Shown: one piece after another, positions 31,790 to 43,146 of the stretch
Layout: each line of letters starts with the position of its first letter
How positions within the stretch are numbered: position 1 is the stretch's first letter
Assembly: GCA_023213395.1 (NCBI GenBank)
Contig: CM041465.1
Coordinates: 164,617,741 to 164,681,740, forward strand
Source of the DNA: Cycas panzhihuaensis
Lineage: Eukaryota; Cycadophyta
DNA: 64,000 nucleotides
Direction: 5' to 3'
Program-made: the position numbers and the translations under genes
The notes under the pieces: model-generated
What the model was told of the DNA's origin: nothing
Database searches by the model: none
Seen by the model: only the letters and a program-made list of their open reading frames with translations

Positions 31790-34261
31790 GTTTCAGTTAT
31801 AAAAGCTTGAAGCTAGCAGATAACTTGGAAACTCAAAGCTTTCGTCGCTTAAGTTCCACCTTCTAACGAAACCAATACCCGATCTTACTAGAAGATCCAA
31901 CAACTGAATGGAATGATGAGGGGTGGAGGACTAGGGTATGGAGTTGGTCCAACTCTGATCTTATAGAGGAGATCCAACAGTTGGCCAAGTTAAATCTAGG
32001 ACAAGCCAGGTAGGGTTGATCTGCATGGACGTACCATGCTTTCCCTGGGATTCACAACCCTAATAACACCCTTTTCGAACCTCCTTTCCCTCAAACAACC
32101 TTAATTGTCGCGCACTGACCATACGGTCGGTTGGTCCCCTAGGGAATGCACCAAGCTTAAGGTTATTTCAGAGGCAAGATTTGAACCTTTTTCGAGCCTC
32201 TCCAACAAGATTTTAAGTCACTTTTTAGCAGTTTTAAAAGTGAACTTAGATTTCTTTTACTTGGAAAATGTACTTATGAGAATGCTTTGATTAAGCTTTA
32301 CAATGAAAAGTGGCTTCAAGAGGAAGCAATGTAAGTACACCAATATGAACACTAGACGTGTTTTTACAATAAGCACTTAATGAAGTGTAGTGCTTATGTT
32401 GATCCAAGTAAAAAACCAGATGCTTGATTACAATAAGTTTTGCAAAGAAGTACTTTTTTAAAAAAAGCTTAAGTACTGAATGAAGTAAGGCAAAACTTGT
32501 GATGAAGATACAAGTGGATTCCTTTTAATGCTGAAAAAGTGAAGGTGAGAGAACCACTTACATGAAAATGGACATCAAGCACCAAGTGTTGAGACTTTAA
32601 AATAGTCCCAACGATCAAAAGAGAAGTGATTTTTATTAAGTACAAAGTGTTTTTAAGCCCTTTTTGTGACTAAGGGCATTAGGTCACCATGCAAGGTGCC
32701 TTAAAAGTGTTTAAAAAATAGTGATAAATATCACTTTTACAATACGAAAACACTTAAAATCACTTCACTTAAAGTCAATTAACACTTATGCAAAATTAAT
32801 TAAGTGTTAGAAAAACTTTAAGAGTCAAAAATCATAGGCTGAAATTCGAATTTTTTTGCAACTTGAACAATAAGGACACCACGTAGGGAGCCTTTTAAAA
32901 CACTGAATCAAGAGTATTTTGAGTCTTCAAATGAATGAATTGAAATTAGTATTGGTGATTTAATGAAATCACTCAATACTTGGAAGATTTTTAGCTCCAA
33001 AGATACAAAAAAACATGATTTTTCTCTTAATAAATTTAAACTAAGGTCACTATGCAAAGTGCCTTGATTTATAAAATTGACTTAATAAAGAGAAGAAAAG
33101 TCACTTTTAATGTAAAAAAATGCTTAAAAGATCTTGATCCAGCTGTTTTTCACTAAAGTGATGTCATTAGTGAAAATGTCGTTAAGAAACTTTGAATTTT
33201 GCCTTTACAAAATGATTTTTAATGACTTAAAAAAAGACTTTAGAGTAACTGAAGTTATAAAAAGGGGAATATTCAAGGAATATTCCAATTTTTATAACTT
33301 AAAGTTCAAAACAAGGGTTTACAAATGAATTTTTTTGAAAACAAAAAGAAAGGTCGAAATCGGAATTTTCCAAACGGCGGCGGAAAAGCGGGCGACAGCG
33401 GTGGAAATCCGAACGGAGAAATCTCCGCGTAGGCTCAGCGGATCGAGCCAAAAATTTTGGAGCAGGGACGCAGGATAATGACTAAGACGTGGCTCAGATT
33501 TGAGCAGCTAATGTCAATCCTGCGCTGAGAATGGAAATGCTGAAGTTTATGGAGGGCGCACCACTAGAGGGAGAGACCACAGGCTAAACAGCCATTAGAA
33601 CTTGCTTTTGATGCTTCTAGAATGTTCTTGGGGCCTGTTGAGAGTGTGTGCAGGTCTTCCCTGAAGAGTGGGAGGCTCCGAAGTACCCACAAGAGTAGAT
33701 TTAGTTCTCCCTGTGGGGTTTGAGGGCTGTCGCTGAGTGAAAACTAACCAGAAAATTTTCAGAAGCTAAAAAGCCACTGAATATTCTTCACAGAGCCTGC
33801 AACATAAGTCAGACAGTGGACAGCAAGAGAAAAGCACTTATTTTGTCCAGAAAAAATTGCTTTGTTAGTAAGAAATGACCAAAAACAATGGAAAAATAAG
33901 TGCAGACTGAGTATAGTAATTGAGGATCTGCCTTTTAGTCGAAAAGAGCACAAAAAACTCTCTATATCTACTTTGAAATATAGAGAAATAATTTTTTTTG
34001 AATAAAATAATAAGAAAAATCACTGTTTTTGAAAAAACAGTGAATGCTACACTCTAGACAAGGTCTGAAAAAATTCAAATCTGTAAAATATCTTTGCTCC
34101 AGCCTTTAAAAATTGCTCCAGTAGCTTGAACCTGCAAAAAAAGCTTCAAACAAACCTTGGATCGCCTTCGGAGTGCGAAGGTCGTCACCAAGGGTTTGTA
34201 GGCTTTCTTCAAATCTCCTTGAGCAATCGCAGAAACCGCAATGAGGAACTAGTCTCCTCTT
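31790..34261 (-). other. leader of B-1, about 2.5 kb, non-coding
   Basis: No protein homology is visible. The middle part (32300-33330) is AT-rich and unusually dense in AAGTG/CACTT words and CTTAAG-type palindromes. 33360-33760 is more GC-rich. The leader ends at the PBS. Most of the matching region is deleted in B-2. Confidence 0.65.
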
Positions 34262-34273
34262 GCTCTGATACCA
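34262..34273 (-). other. primer-binding site of B-1
   Basis: The reverse complement is TGGTATCAGAGC, two bases from the LTR at 34276. Exact initiator tRNA-Met type. Confidence 0.95.
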
Positions 34274-34275
34274 AA

Positions 34276-34829
34276 TGTGAAAAGAGGCTAAATGGCCTCA
34301 CAGTCCCAAGATCTAGAAACTAGGATCACTCTAGCTCTAAAAGCACAAATACTAACAAGTATAATATTCTCAAGGTAAAGAGAAAGCATAAGAGACAAAG
34401 CATAAATGAAGGAGCAAGAGAAAATGATACCCAATATGTGGAGTTGGAATTGGTCCAACCTCCAAAGAATAAACAGTTTGATTAGCAAACTGACAGCATA
34501 ACAATACAGCTCCAACTCTCTTGTGAGACAATGAGGAGATGTCTCATTATATAGAGTGAAATGAAAGACCGAAGGCCTTGGATGTTTGACAAGTGTCAAA
34601 CATCCAAGATACATGCCTTGCATGTAGGACATGTGTCCTTTTGGGCTCTCATGTGAGCAAAAATGCATGAGGGTCCATTTGACCCTTTAGTGACAACGTT
34701 GTTTCACTAGAAAGAATGTGGGTGTGCATTTTATCACTTAAGTGATAAGTCACCCCTAAAGTACAAAAGTACACATATTACATAAAAATTAAAGTACATA
34801 ACTTTAACATGTAAACATAAGGTTTAACA
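34276..34829 (-). repeat. 5' LTR of B-1
   Basis: 554 bp matching 27028-27579. TATA box complement TTATATA at 34547-34553. The 14-bp inverted repeat is at 34577-34608. The target-site copy CGCTA follows at 34830. Confidence 0.95.
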
Positions 34830-34834
34830 CGCTA

Positions 34835-36672
34835 TTTGTTTTGTAAGTTAATATTTTTTGAAGAGATTTGGTACAATTGTTACTTCGTTAAGAGCTTTAC
34901 CCTTGCCCTAACATTCTTCTGTATTGTGTGTACTTGGTCCATAGTTTTTACAGAGGTATGGGCATTCTTTTTGTATTTTTACCACTGGGCAGTCTGATTT
35001 TCAATGCCCATATTCTAAATACACCAAACATCTTCCCAAAGGAGGTTTCCTTTTCAAACTTCGTAGTTGTGTGCAAGTAGTGTAAATTGTTCTTGTAGTA
35101 GGGTTTACTTCTTCCCTGCCCTCCACCTCTTGAGTTTGTGCTTCAAGTGTTATAATAACATTCATGGGTATTGTAAGTATTCTGGTCACAAATATGGCAC
35201 AAACTATTTTGCTTTCTTATTTTCACATTGCACTCACATTCCTTTATAGAGTGTGTGTTTCACTCGTAAATATGGCACCATTTTTCAATTGGGGCCTCCT
35301 TCATTTGGTGCTTAATCGATTGCTCCTTGGTATTCTCTTGGGCTTTATGTTCTTATAGCTTAAGCCTCACAATTTCCTTTCTTAGGGTTTCTACTTTTGA
35401 ATTTTCTCCCAATTTTACTATTTGGAAGAGAGGTCTATTGAGATTCTAACTTTTTAGCTCATTTGTTTATTCTTGAAGCCGCATTATAAGGGGATCATAT
35501 GTTATCCTCTTGGTGTCGATCTCTTTTTTAAAATCCAACGCTAACTCTTAAGCATGTTTATATGATTTAAGCGAATGTGAAGCCATCACTTTCCTTAACT
35601 TGGCATTCAATCCATTTATAAAAAAGTCCTCATGCTTAAATCTGTGATCTTCTCCCCTTTTGTCATAGCAGATGCTATCATATCGATTTGGCTTATGTAT
35701 GTTAATACAGATTCTCTTGGTTTTTGTTGGATTTCCCTTAAGGTTAACTCTATTATGTCGTTGCTCCAATATTTTAAAAACCTTTCATCAAACTCTTTTT
35801 TTATCTCATCACATGGCTTAAGTGGATCCAATTGCTTGTACCGAGCTAGTGGTAAAACCCTTCATGAATAAGTAAACCTTTCTTTTTCTATTTCATCAAT
35901 AATCTTCTCAAGGTTTATCAACCTTTGAAATAGATATATAGATTCGACTGCATTTGTAGTATCATTGAAGATGAGTTTTCCAAATTCTTTACGATGTGCC
36001 ACTTTGGAACTATTTACTCGCTTCCTCTTTTGTGGTGGGGTTACCTCTTTCCCCTCTGAGAATTTTTTGCATGGTTCCCTTAATGGTGTCTCTTCTCCAC
36101 TGTTCTCTCCTCCAAATAGGGGATTCTGAATTGGTGTTTTTAACTTATGACTCTCAAGATCCTTGGTATCTCCATTGCTAATGGGGTTGTTACCAAGAAT
36201 GATTGATCCAACCTTCTTTCTGGTGGATCCTCAAATAACCGCCTTATGAGATGATTCTCCCAATATGCTTGGGGACCTTCCTCTACCTTCTCTTCGTTCT
36301 CACTTAGATCCTTCGGACTATAGTCTAGACTTGAATCCTCTTTGGGGATTCTTATTTCTTTTCCTTTACTATTTTCTTCAAGGTTTCCTTCTCTTCCCTT
36401 TTTAATTTCCTCCTCTTTTTCTATTCTTTCTGTGTCAAAATTGTAAAACTCCTTTGGGGTAGGTGTGATTGTCATTGACTCCACTTGGCCTTCATTTTTT
36501 ATATTTCATGGTGTCTGGGCACCACTTACCTCAAATTTTTTCACTGGTTCCATTTAATCTTCCCTTTTTCTTATACTCAATCTCCTTGCCCTTCCTAACT
36601 TTTCTCTTTTAACCACCTTAAAGCTTTTTATCTACTTGATTCTGCTATCCCCTTAGATTTTGTCTATGACTT
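34835..36672 (-). pseudogene. gypsy gag of T1, broken
   Basis: 36140-36484 encodes a charged N-terminal region. 35548-35831 encodes a capsid domain (DPLKPCDEIKKEFDERFLKY, then RESVLTYISQIDMIA and FFINGLNAKLRKVM) with one frame change. 34900-35300 reads Cys-rich blocks (CPVV...C...HNTEEC) that look like a nucleic-acid-binding knuckle. Function in a living copy would be particle assembly. Here it is a remnant. Confidence 0.72.
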
Positions 36673-36865
36673 TGTTAAGAGGTAATGTTTTATCATGATG
36701 TAATTAACACACATAATCATGACATGTGTCATAATATCTGAGGTTGGTTATATACCAAGAAATAACCGTTACCAACCACATCATGTACTTAAGGAAATCA
36801 TTCTCTCAATAACATTAGTTGAGTTTCTCTCATCAACCTTTTTGTCTCCTAGATTCAAATTAACA
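36673..36865 (+). repeat. 5' LTR of A-4
   Basis: 193 bp, TGTTAAGAGG to AAATTAACA. TTATATA at 36748-36754 is the likely promoter box. PBS TGGTATCAAAGC follows at 36866-36877. Confidence 0.96.
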
Positions 36866-36877
36866 TGGTATCAAAGC

Positions 36878-37535
36878 AGGTTTAGCTCTAACTGCTCGTC
36901 TGGAAGAAGAAGTCTCTATTCCTGAAGACTAGTCAAGGGTTCAAGAGGGAGATAAATCAGGAAGGCACTCCAACACTGAAGAAGGTCATTAAAATCCTAG
37001 TGTACGGAATTGTACAGAATTGTAAGGAGTCGTACGGACGCCATTTTTTTTAAGTTGTCAGATCAAGACGAAACTTGGTGGAAAGGTAGATCAAAGGCCG
37101 TTTAACATTTCTTCCTTGTCGAAGGCATCCGAGGTAGTTTTGGGGGTCAAACTGACCATGAACCAGTCCGCGCGGGATTGAAGCCCAAAGAAAACAGATC
37201 TCTTTGAATCTCAGTGAAAACTGGGTAACTTCGGTCCTAAATCCTCTGATTAAGTGATACTAATCATTCCGAACCATTTTCATGCAATATCATTGAGTAT
37301 TTTGCTCAAAATCTGCAAAAGCGTCTTGATGCCCTAGTCGCCCGTGTTCCTTTTCGGGACCTTTTTCTACTGTTTGAAAGAGTGTTTTGAAAAATCGATT
37401 CTAGATCCAGATTGGCGGCGAAAAGACCTCTCTTTTGAGGTATACTTTGCTTCAGTCTGTACACCTAGGGTTTTGTATGGAAATCTGTACAACTGTACGG
37501 TCAGCCCAGTTTTGCTCCTTCATTTCTCAATAATA
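36878..37535 (+). other. A-4 leader
   Basis: Non-coding. GTAC-rich patches lie at about 36999-37042 and 37456-37508. The second holds the hairpin GTATGG-AAAT-CTGTAC at 37475-37490, 45 nt before gag, closed by G-U pairs where A-2 has A-U and G-C. Confidence 0.7.
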
Positions 37536-38505
37536 ATGGTTGCTCCTTTGTTTGGTCTTTCCGAACAAGACAAACTTACTGAAATTAATTATCATATTTG
37601 GAAATTAAAGGTTGAAACCCTACTTAGGGCCCGTAATGCTTGGGACATTTCCCTTGGTGTTGAAACTAAACCTAATGATGCCAATGTTGCCCTACCTAGA
37701 TGGTTGGAGAGAGACAATGCAGGTGTCATCATCCTTAAACTGTCAGTATCTAACTCCTTGTTGGTTTATGTGGAAAAATTAACTTCCACATCAAGCATCT
37801 GGAAATGCTTTGAAAACCTGTTTGGTCAAAAAAACAAGGCCTGAATATTTACCTTGAAAGAAGAACTATATAAGTTGCACATGAGAGAACATGAAACAGT
37901 GACTGAATTCATACATAAAGTCACTTCACTTAGAAATGGACTTCTAAGTGCAAGAGAAATTTTGTCTGAATCCAAACTTGTTCAGATGGTAGCAAGCAAA
38001 GTACCCTAAACCTTTGATGTGACAATTAACACCATTACGAACAATAATCAGATTGATACAATGACCCTTGACGAGTTGACTGAAATTCTGCTTAGATAGG
38101 AACAAAGGAACAGACGATATGAGGACCCAATAGAGCTTGAAGATGCGTTTGCTTCTAGATTAAATCTGGGACCACGAGGACGAAGTCAGACACATGGAAG
38201 AGGGCGAACCCCAGATTTTAGAAACATTGCTCATGGTCGATATTTCGACAACAGAAGATGCGGTCGAATTCGTGATTCCAAGATATGTTTTAATTATGGT
38301 AGATCTGGACACTTTACCAGTACTTGTAGAGCGTTCGATGTGTGTTATCATTGTGGGCAGACCGGACATTATCCCTATCAATGTCCTCAGAGAAGGATTG
38401 ACATTCAGAGAGGGAAAAGACCAGTAGGTAACTACAGCAAAGAACAAACTCAAGAAGATGAAGAAGAGACAGCGTTCGCAGTTGCCTTGTCAGCAGGACT
38501 AAAAG
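37536..38505 (+). pseudogene. copia gag of A-4, broken
   Basis: Start ATG at 37536 (MVAPLFGLSEQDKL). The capsid domain is open to a TGA at 37842-37844. The same frame then continues with stops at about 38010 (TAA) and 38097 (TAG). Knuckle 1 reads CFNYG (38286 on), having lost its second Cys. Knuckle 2 (CYHCGQTGHYPYQC, from 38343) is complete. Confidence 0.88.
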
Positions 38506-40114
38506 AGACCGACACCTAGTTTATCGACTCTAGAGCTTCACGACACATGACAAATCGTGAAGATTGGTTTGAATTCTTGAAACCCTGTGACATTAATAAG
38601 TCAGTGGAGTTGGGTCATAAATATCTTCTAGAAGTTAAGGGAGTAGGTACCATTTCTATTCATGTATAGGGTAATATAAGAAAAATTGGAAATGTTCTGT
38701 TGGTTCCTGACCTCAAAATGAATCTTCTGTCTGTCTCACAACTTAGCAAAAAGGGGCTAAGAACTGTGTTTGATGAAAATGGTCTCTGTTTGATACTGGA
38801 CATGAAAAATAATGGGGAAACAATTGCCAAAGGCATTAGGAGTAATGATCTGTACAAATTGGTCTCAGATCCTGTAATACCTAGTCCAAATTCAAAAGGT
38901 TGTACTGCTTTGAATCTTGATAATAAAATGTGGCGTTTGAAGTACGAACATCTCCCAGTTGAAACATTAAAGAGAATGAAAAAATCTAAGATGGTGCATG
39001 GATTGCCTCATATTTCTTTAGAAAATTTTGTATGTAAAGGATGTCAATTTGGAAAGAATCACAAACTACCTTTCAAAGAAAGCAAGTGGAGATCACAAAA
39101 TAAATTGGAGTTGGTTCATACAGATCTCTGTGGACCACTTACACCACTTTCAATAAATGGTTGTAGATATTTCACGACTTTTATTGATGATTTCACTCAA
39201 AAAGTCTGGGTATACTTTCTTCACAATAAAACAGAGGTCTTTGAAATCTTTAAAGAGTTCAAAGCAGAAGTTGAACTTGAATCAGATTCTAAAATAAAAT
39301 GCATAAGGTCAGATGGAACAGGAGAATATATCTCTAGGGAGTTCCTAACATATTGCAAAGAGAATGGAATTCGGAGACAGGTCACCACAGCCTACACTCC
39401 ACAATCAAATGGAGTTGCTGAAAGGAAAAATAGAACCCTTATGGAAATGCTCAAAGCATGGTATATGAAAAACAGGTTCCAAAATCGTATTGGGCAGAAG
39501 CCATGAACACAGCATGCTATCTTATAAATAGAAGTCCGACCAAAGCACTGGAAAACATCACTCCAGAGGAAGCATGGACAAGTAAGAAGCCTGATGTCAA
39601 TTCTCTTAAAGTGTTTGGTAGTCGAGCTTATGTAGATATACCAGACAAAAAAAGGGTAAAATTTAATGCAAAAAGTATAGAATGCATTATGATAGGATAT
39701 AGCAAAAATTCAAAAGCCTATAAATGCATTGATCCAAAAACAAACAAAATGTATGTTAGTAGAGATGTAGTATTTGATGAAGAAATTTCAAATTCACAAT
39801 CACAAATCAAATTACTCGAAGAAGAAACAAGGAGCTCCAGTAAAGAAAACATCACAAAAGAAGCTTCAGACATCACTATTGAAGAAATTTTGCCTAGCTC
39901 CTCCTACGAAGACTCTAGTGAAGAAGGACATACAACACAAGAAGCAGAATCTCACTTGGAAGTAAGGGGTAATTCAAGAAATAAAAAGAAACTACCCAAA
40001 TGGTTCATTAAGACCATTGAAGAAGGGGGAAGCATACTGGATCATAAAACAAGAGGACAAAGACCAAAAGCCTTGCTTAGTAGGATTAAGCCACAATCCT
40101 TCGAGGAAGCTTAG
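38506..40114 (+). pseudogene. copia protease and integrase of A-4, broken
   Basis: PR reads FIDSRAS at about 38522, so the active-site Gly is Arg. Stops sit just before it (Trp to TAG) and at about 38668. 38700-39506 is open with the HHCC region (FVCKGCQFGKNH), Asp 1 (HTDLCGPL), Asp 2 (RSDGTGEYIS) and Glu (NGVAERKNRT), so the D,D,E triad is present. A frameshift near 39455 moves the C-terminus to 39458-40114, which also carries the Ser/Glu-rich linker. Confidence 0.88.
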
Positions 40115-41130
40115 GATCAATCATAGTGGAAAGCGGCAATGGATGCGAAAATGAATTCAAACGACAAAAATCAGACTTGGGAACTGGTAGAACTTCCTCC
40201 TGATAAACCTGTAGTCAATTGCAGGTGGGTTTATAAGATCAAAGAAGGGGCAACTGGAAAGATTGAAAAATACAAAGCTCTGCTTGTGGCCAAAGGGTAT
40301 ACTCAAACAACAGGAATTGATTTTGAGGAAACCTTCTCACCTGTAGCCAAGTTGAATACAGTTAGAACAGTAATAACTCTTGCAGCTTTGTACAATTGGA
40401 AAATTTTCCCACTTGACATGAAGAGTGCATTCTTAAATGGTGATCTTGAAGAGGATGTATACATGACACAACCTGAAGGTTATATAAGAAAAGGACAAGA
40501 ACATTTGGTGTGCAAGTTAAAAAAGGCATTGTATGGATTGAAGCAAGCTCCTTGTGCTTGGTATGCCAAGTTGGATCAACATTTATATAATAATGGTTTT
40601 CAACGTTGCAACTCAGATTCCAGTCTGTATACAAAGAAAAAAGGTGATCAAATTACTGTAATTGATGTGTATGTAGATGACATGATATTGTTAGGAAACG
40701 ATGATAAGTCAATCATAGAAACAGCTACAAAAGAAATTTGAAGTGATCGGTCTTGGTCTTCTTAACTATTACCTAGGATTAGAAGTGAATCAACAACGAG
40801 AATATATCTCCATCTCACAAAGTAAATACATAAGGGATCTATTGGAAAAATTCAGAATGGCAGACTACAATCCATGTGCTACCCCCATGGAGATCAATTG
40901 CAACTTGGTACCAAATAAAGAAGAACAGACAGTTGATACACCCTATACAGACAATTGGTCGGCAGTTTGATTTATCTTACAACTACTAGACCCAACATAT
41001 CCTACTCCATCGGAATACTTTCCAAGTATATGCAGAAACCTAGAACAAGAAATTGGAAGGCAGCCTGGAAAATATTGAGATATTTGCGTGGAACAATCGA
41101 ACTGCAATTAATCTACTCACGAAAATAATC
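40115..41130 (+). pseudogene. copia reverse transcriptase of A-4, frameshifted
   Basis: 40139-40741 covers the first two thirds of RVT_2: [17 protein letters not shown] with the first Asp, [12 protein letters not shown], and YVDDM (40670-40684) with both Asp residues. A small indel near 40720 shifts the frame. The rest is at 40743-40970 (LLNYYLGLEVNQQREYISIS) and then in broken frames to 41130. Confidence 0.88.
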
Positions 41131-41131
41131 A

Positions 41132-41569
41132 ATGGAACTCATTGGGTATTGTGATTCAGATTGGGCAGGAGATGAAAGTCAAAGAAAATCAACCAGTGGC
41201 TATTGTTTCTTTCTAGGATCGGTAGCGATCTCTTGGTGCAGCAAAAAACAATCGATTGCCGCACTCTCCTCAATTGAAGCAGAATACAAAGCTGCAATAA
41301 TTGCGACCTGTGAAGCAGTCTGGCTTAGGCAGCTCCTGGTTGACCTGAATCATCCTCAAAATAGTGCAACAACAGTATACTGTGACAATCAAAGTGCTAT
41401 CAAGTTCACTAAAAATCTAGTTCTCCATACAAGAACCAAGCACATTGAAGTCCACCATCATTTGATAAGGGAGAAAGTTCATAACAAAGAAATCAGATTA
41501 GAATATTGTTCCACTACAAAACAAATTGCAGATTTGTTGACCAAGTCATTGGGAAAAGAAAAATTTTAG
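41132..41569 (+). pseudogene. copia RNase H of A-4, domain open
   Basis: 145 codons without a stop contain the three acidic motifs CDSDWAGDES, SSIEAEYKAAI and YCDNQSAIKFTKN, and the end TKHIEVHHHLIREKVH to SLGKEKF. The domain itself looks intact, but it is cut off from RT by upstream stops. Confidence 0.9.
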
Positions 41570-41618
41570 TACTTGAGAGACAAGACAGGCTTAAAAAAGA
41601 TAAAACATTCAGAGAGGG

Positions 41619-41811
41619 TGTTAAGAGGTAATGTTTTATCATGATGTAATTAACACACATAATCATGACATGTGTCATAATATCTGAGGTTGGTTATATA
41701 CCAAGAAATAACCGTTACCAACCACATCATGTACTTAAGGAAATCATTCTCTCAATAACATTAGTTGAGTTTCTCTCATCAGCCTTTCTGTCTCCTAGAT
41801 TCAAATTAACA
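41619..41811 (+). repeat. 3' LTR of A-4
   Basis: 193 bp, preceded by polypurine tract AGAGAGGG (41611-41618). It differs from the 5' LTR only at two positions near its end (AACC/AGCC and TTTTTG/TTTCTG). Confidence 0.96.
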
Positions 41812-41893
41812 GACTCCTCTGCCTTTGAAGGTTGTTTAAGTGGCATTAGAAGGTTCCCCTAGCTGTTGAGGCTTAGTTAGAGCATGCCATCAC
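41812..41893 (-). other. T1 leader fragment right of A-4
   Basis: It begins with GACTC, the right target-site copy of A-4, and continues the T1 sequence interrupted at 36672. A TGG-starting stretch (TGGCATGCTC, complement at about 41881-41890) could be the PBS, but I cannot assign the tRNA. Confidence 0.5.
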
Positions 41894-43146
41894 TGTGACA
41901 ACGAGGATAACTCGATCTTTGTGCATAGAGGATTCCAGCTTCCTTTGTCTCTTCGCTAGTGGACTTTGGCAATGAAACCAATGTTGACTTCTCACTACCC
42001 TTATGAGAATGCACTTGTCAAGGTTTTCCACTGTAGTCTACGGTGAGGTCATGGTCAACATGCAGGTTAATGTATCATAATATGCCTCGTAAGCCCACAA
42101 TATAAACACAATCACAACATATTATCATGCATTCATCATCACATTAATAGAAACACATATAAAACATAAGTTCCTCATAACTGTAGTATTTCATTAAACA
42201 AAATCATTGTTTACATTGTATTCCTTATACAATATGATCCGTACAGTGCTTGGCTAGTTGCCCGTATCGGACCAAGCCCTAATGGATTACTTAACTCGGT
42301 TGTCACACCAAAATGGCTGTGTGAATAAGTTTTAATAGGATATGCATGCATATTGGGGAACGATTATGACCAGAAGTCACAAATGTGCCTTTCTCGTAAT
42401 GCATGTCCTTTGATAACTAATCCTAGTTTAACCATCGTGTTTATTAATTACTTCACGCATGTGTTCGTACAATCCAATCCACGTGGCTTGCGTCTGCCTT
42501 GATCATCCCGCATTCGTTCCCTGTGCATTCCACAGTTGTTCCATATGTGTTATGTGTCTGTTGTGCGTTCCTATGATGGAATGCACAATGTTCTCTGCTC
42601 ACTGTTTACTTGTTCTTGTTCGAGTCTTGAGTTCCTCATTCTAGATGCTTGCTGGGTGATTCTCTTGCATTTACTAATCATATTAAGCCTCAATCATCAT
42701 GCGTTCCTTCCTTTGGACATAGAGGTTTCCAATTTGTCCCTAACATTCACAACATTCAATTTAACAAACATATAAAGCATTCATATATACATTGACAACA
42801 ATAGTAATAGAGTAATATGGAGAATAATAATAATAGAATAATAGCACCTGATACAAATGTCCAACAATGTTGAACGCTCTTTGAGACAAGAGCGACCCTC
42901 CAGCGGGCACGAGGACCTAATGGCATGGATCCATTTTACCAATATACAGAATTCTCTAAATTATCTTACAAATGAGGAAGGCTTCTCTATTTATAGCCTT
43001 CAAAACCCACTCTTAGTTTTCCCTCCAAAAAATTGAGTTCAAAATAAAATAAAAATAAATTATTCTTTTTTCATTCTCTTGAAAACCGACTTCATAATAA
43101 TTTCTCTTTATAAACCCGACTTCACCCTTATTTTAGGAATGCTAAG
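41894..43146 (-). repeat. 5' LTR of gypsy T1 (about 1.25 kb)
   Basis: The right edge is set by homology to the LTR starts of T2 (44426) and T3 (56271), whose element-sense starts read TGTAGTGTTCC and TGTAGCGTTCC; T1 has a decayed version. All three share a GGCTATAAATAG promoter box. In T1 its complement CTATTTATAGCC is at 42987-42998. The left edge is tentative (TGTGACAACG). No gene lies in this stretch. Confidence 0.68.

Larger units (their letters stand above)
27028..34829 (-). mobile_element. Ty1/copia retrotransposon B-1, complete, nested in T1
   Basis: 7802 bp with LTRs 27028-27579 and 34276-34829, roughly 95% identical by eye. It has an exact 5-bp target-site duplication CGCTA (27023-27027, 34830-34834), polypurine tract next to the left LTR and PBS next to the right. 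Gag, PR, INT, RT and RNase H are all present on the minus strand. A few stops and frameshifts and a lost integrase Glu make it non-autonomous. Same family as B-2. Confidence 0.96.
36673..41811 (+). mobile_element. Ty1/copia retrotransposon A-4, full length, youngest in the window
   Basis: 5139 bp with 193-bp LTRs that differ at only two positions. Flanks are GACTT (36668-36672) and GACTC (41812-41816), a 5-bp target-site duplication with one change. PBS, leader, gag, PR, INT, RT, RNase H and polypurine tract are all present on the plus strand. Five in-frame stops in gag-PR plus two frameshifts show that it was already dead or has decayed fast despite its similar LTRs. Confidence 0.97.
22577..43146 (-). 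mobile_element. Ty3/gypsy retrotransposon T1, split by B-1 and A-4, 3' LTR missing
   Basis: Removing the two insertions (27028-34829 and 36673-41811) leaves minus-strand gypsy order from right to left: 5' LTR (about 41894-43146), gag, PR, RT, RNase H and integrase. Each insertion shows a target-site duplication in T1: CGCTA for B-1 and GACTT/GACTC for A-4. The left end stops in the integrase C-terminus next to A-3 unit 2, with no 3' LTR. All coding regions carry many stops. Confidence 0.82.
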
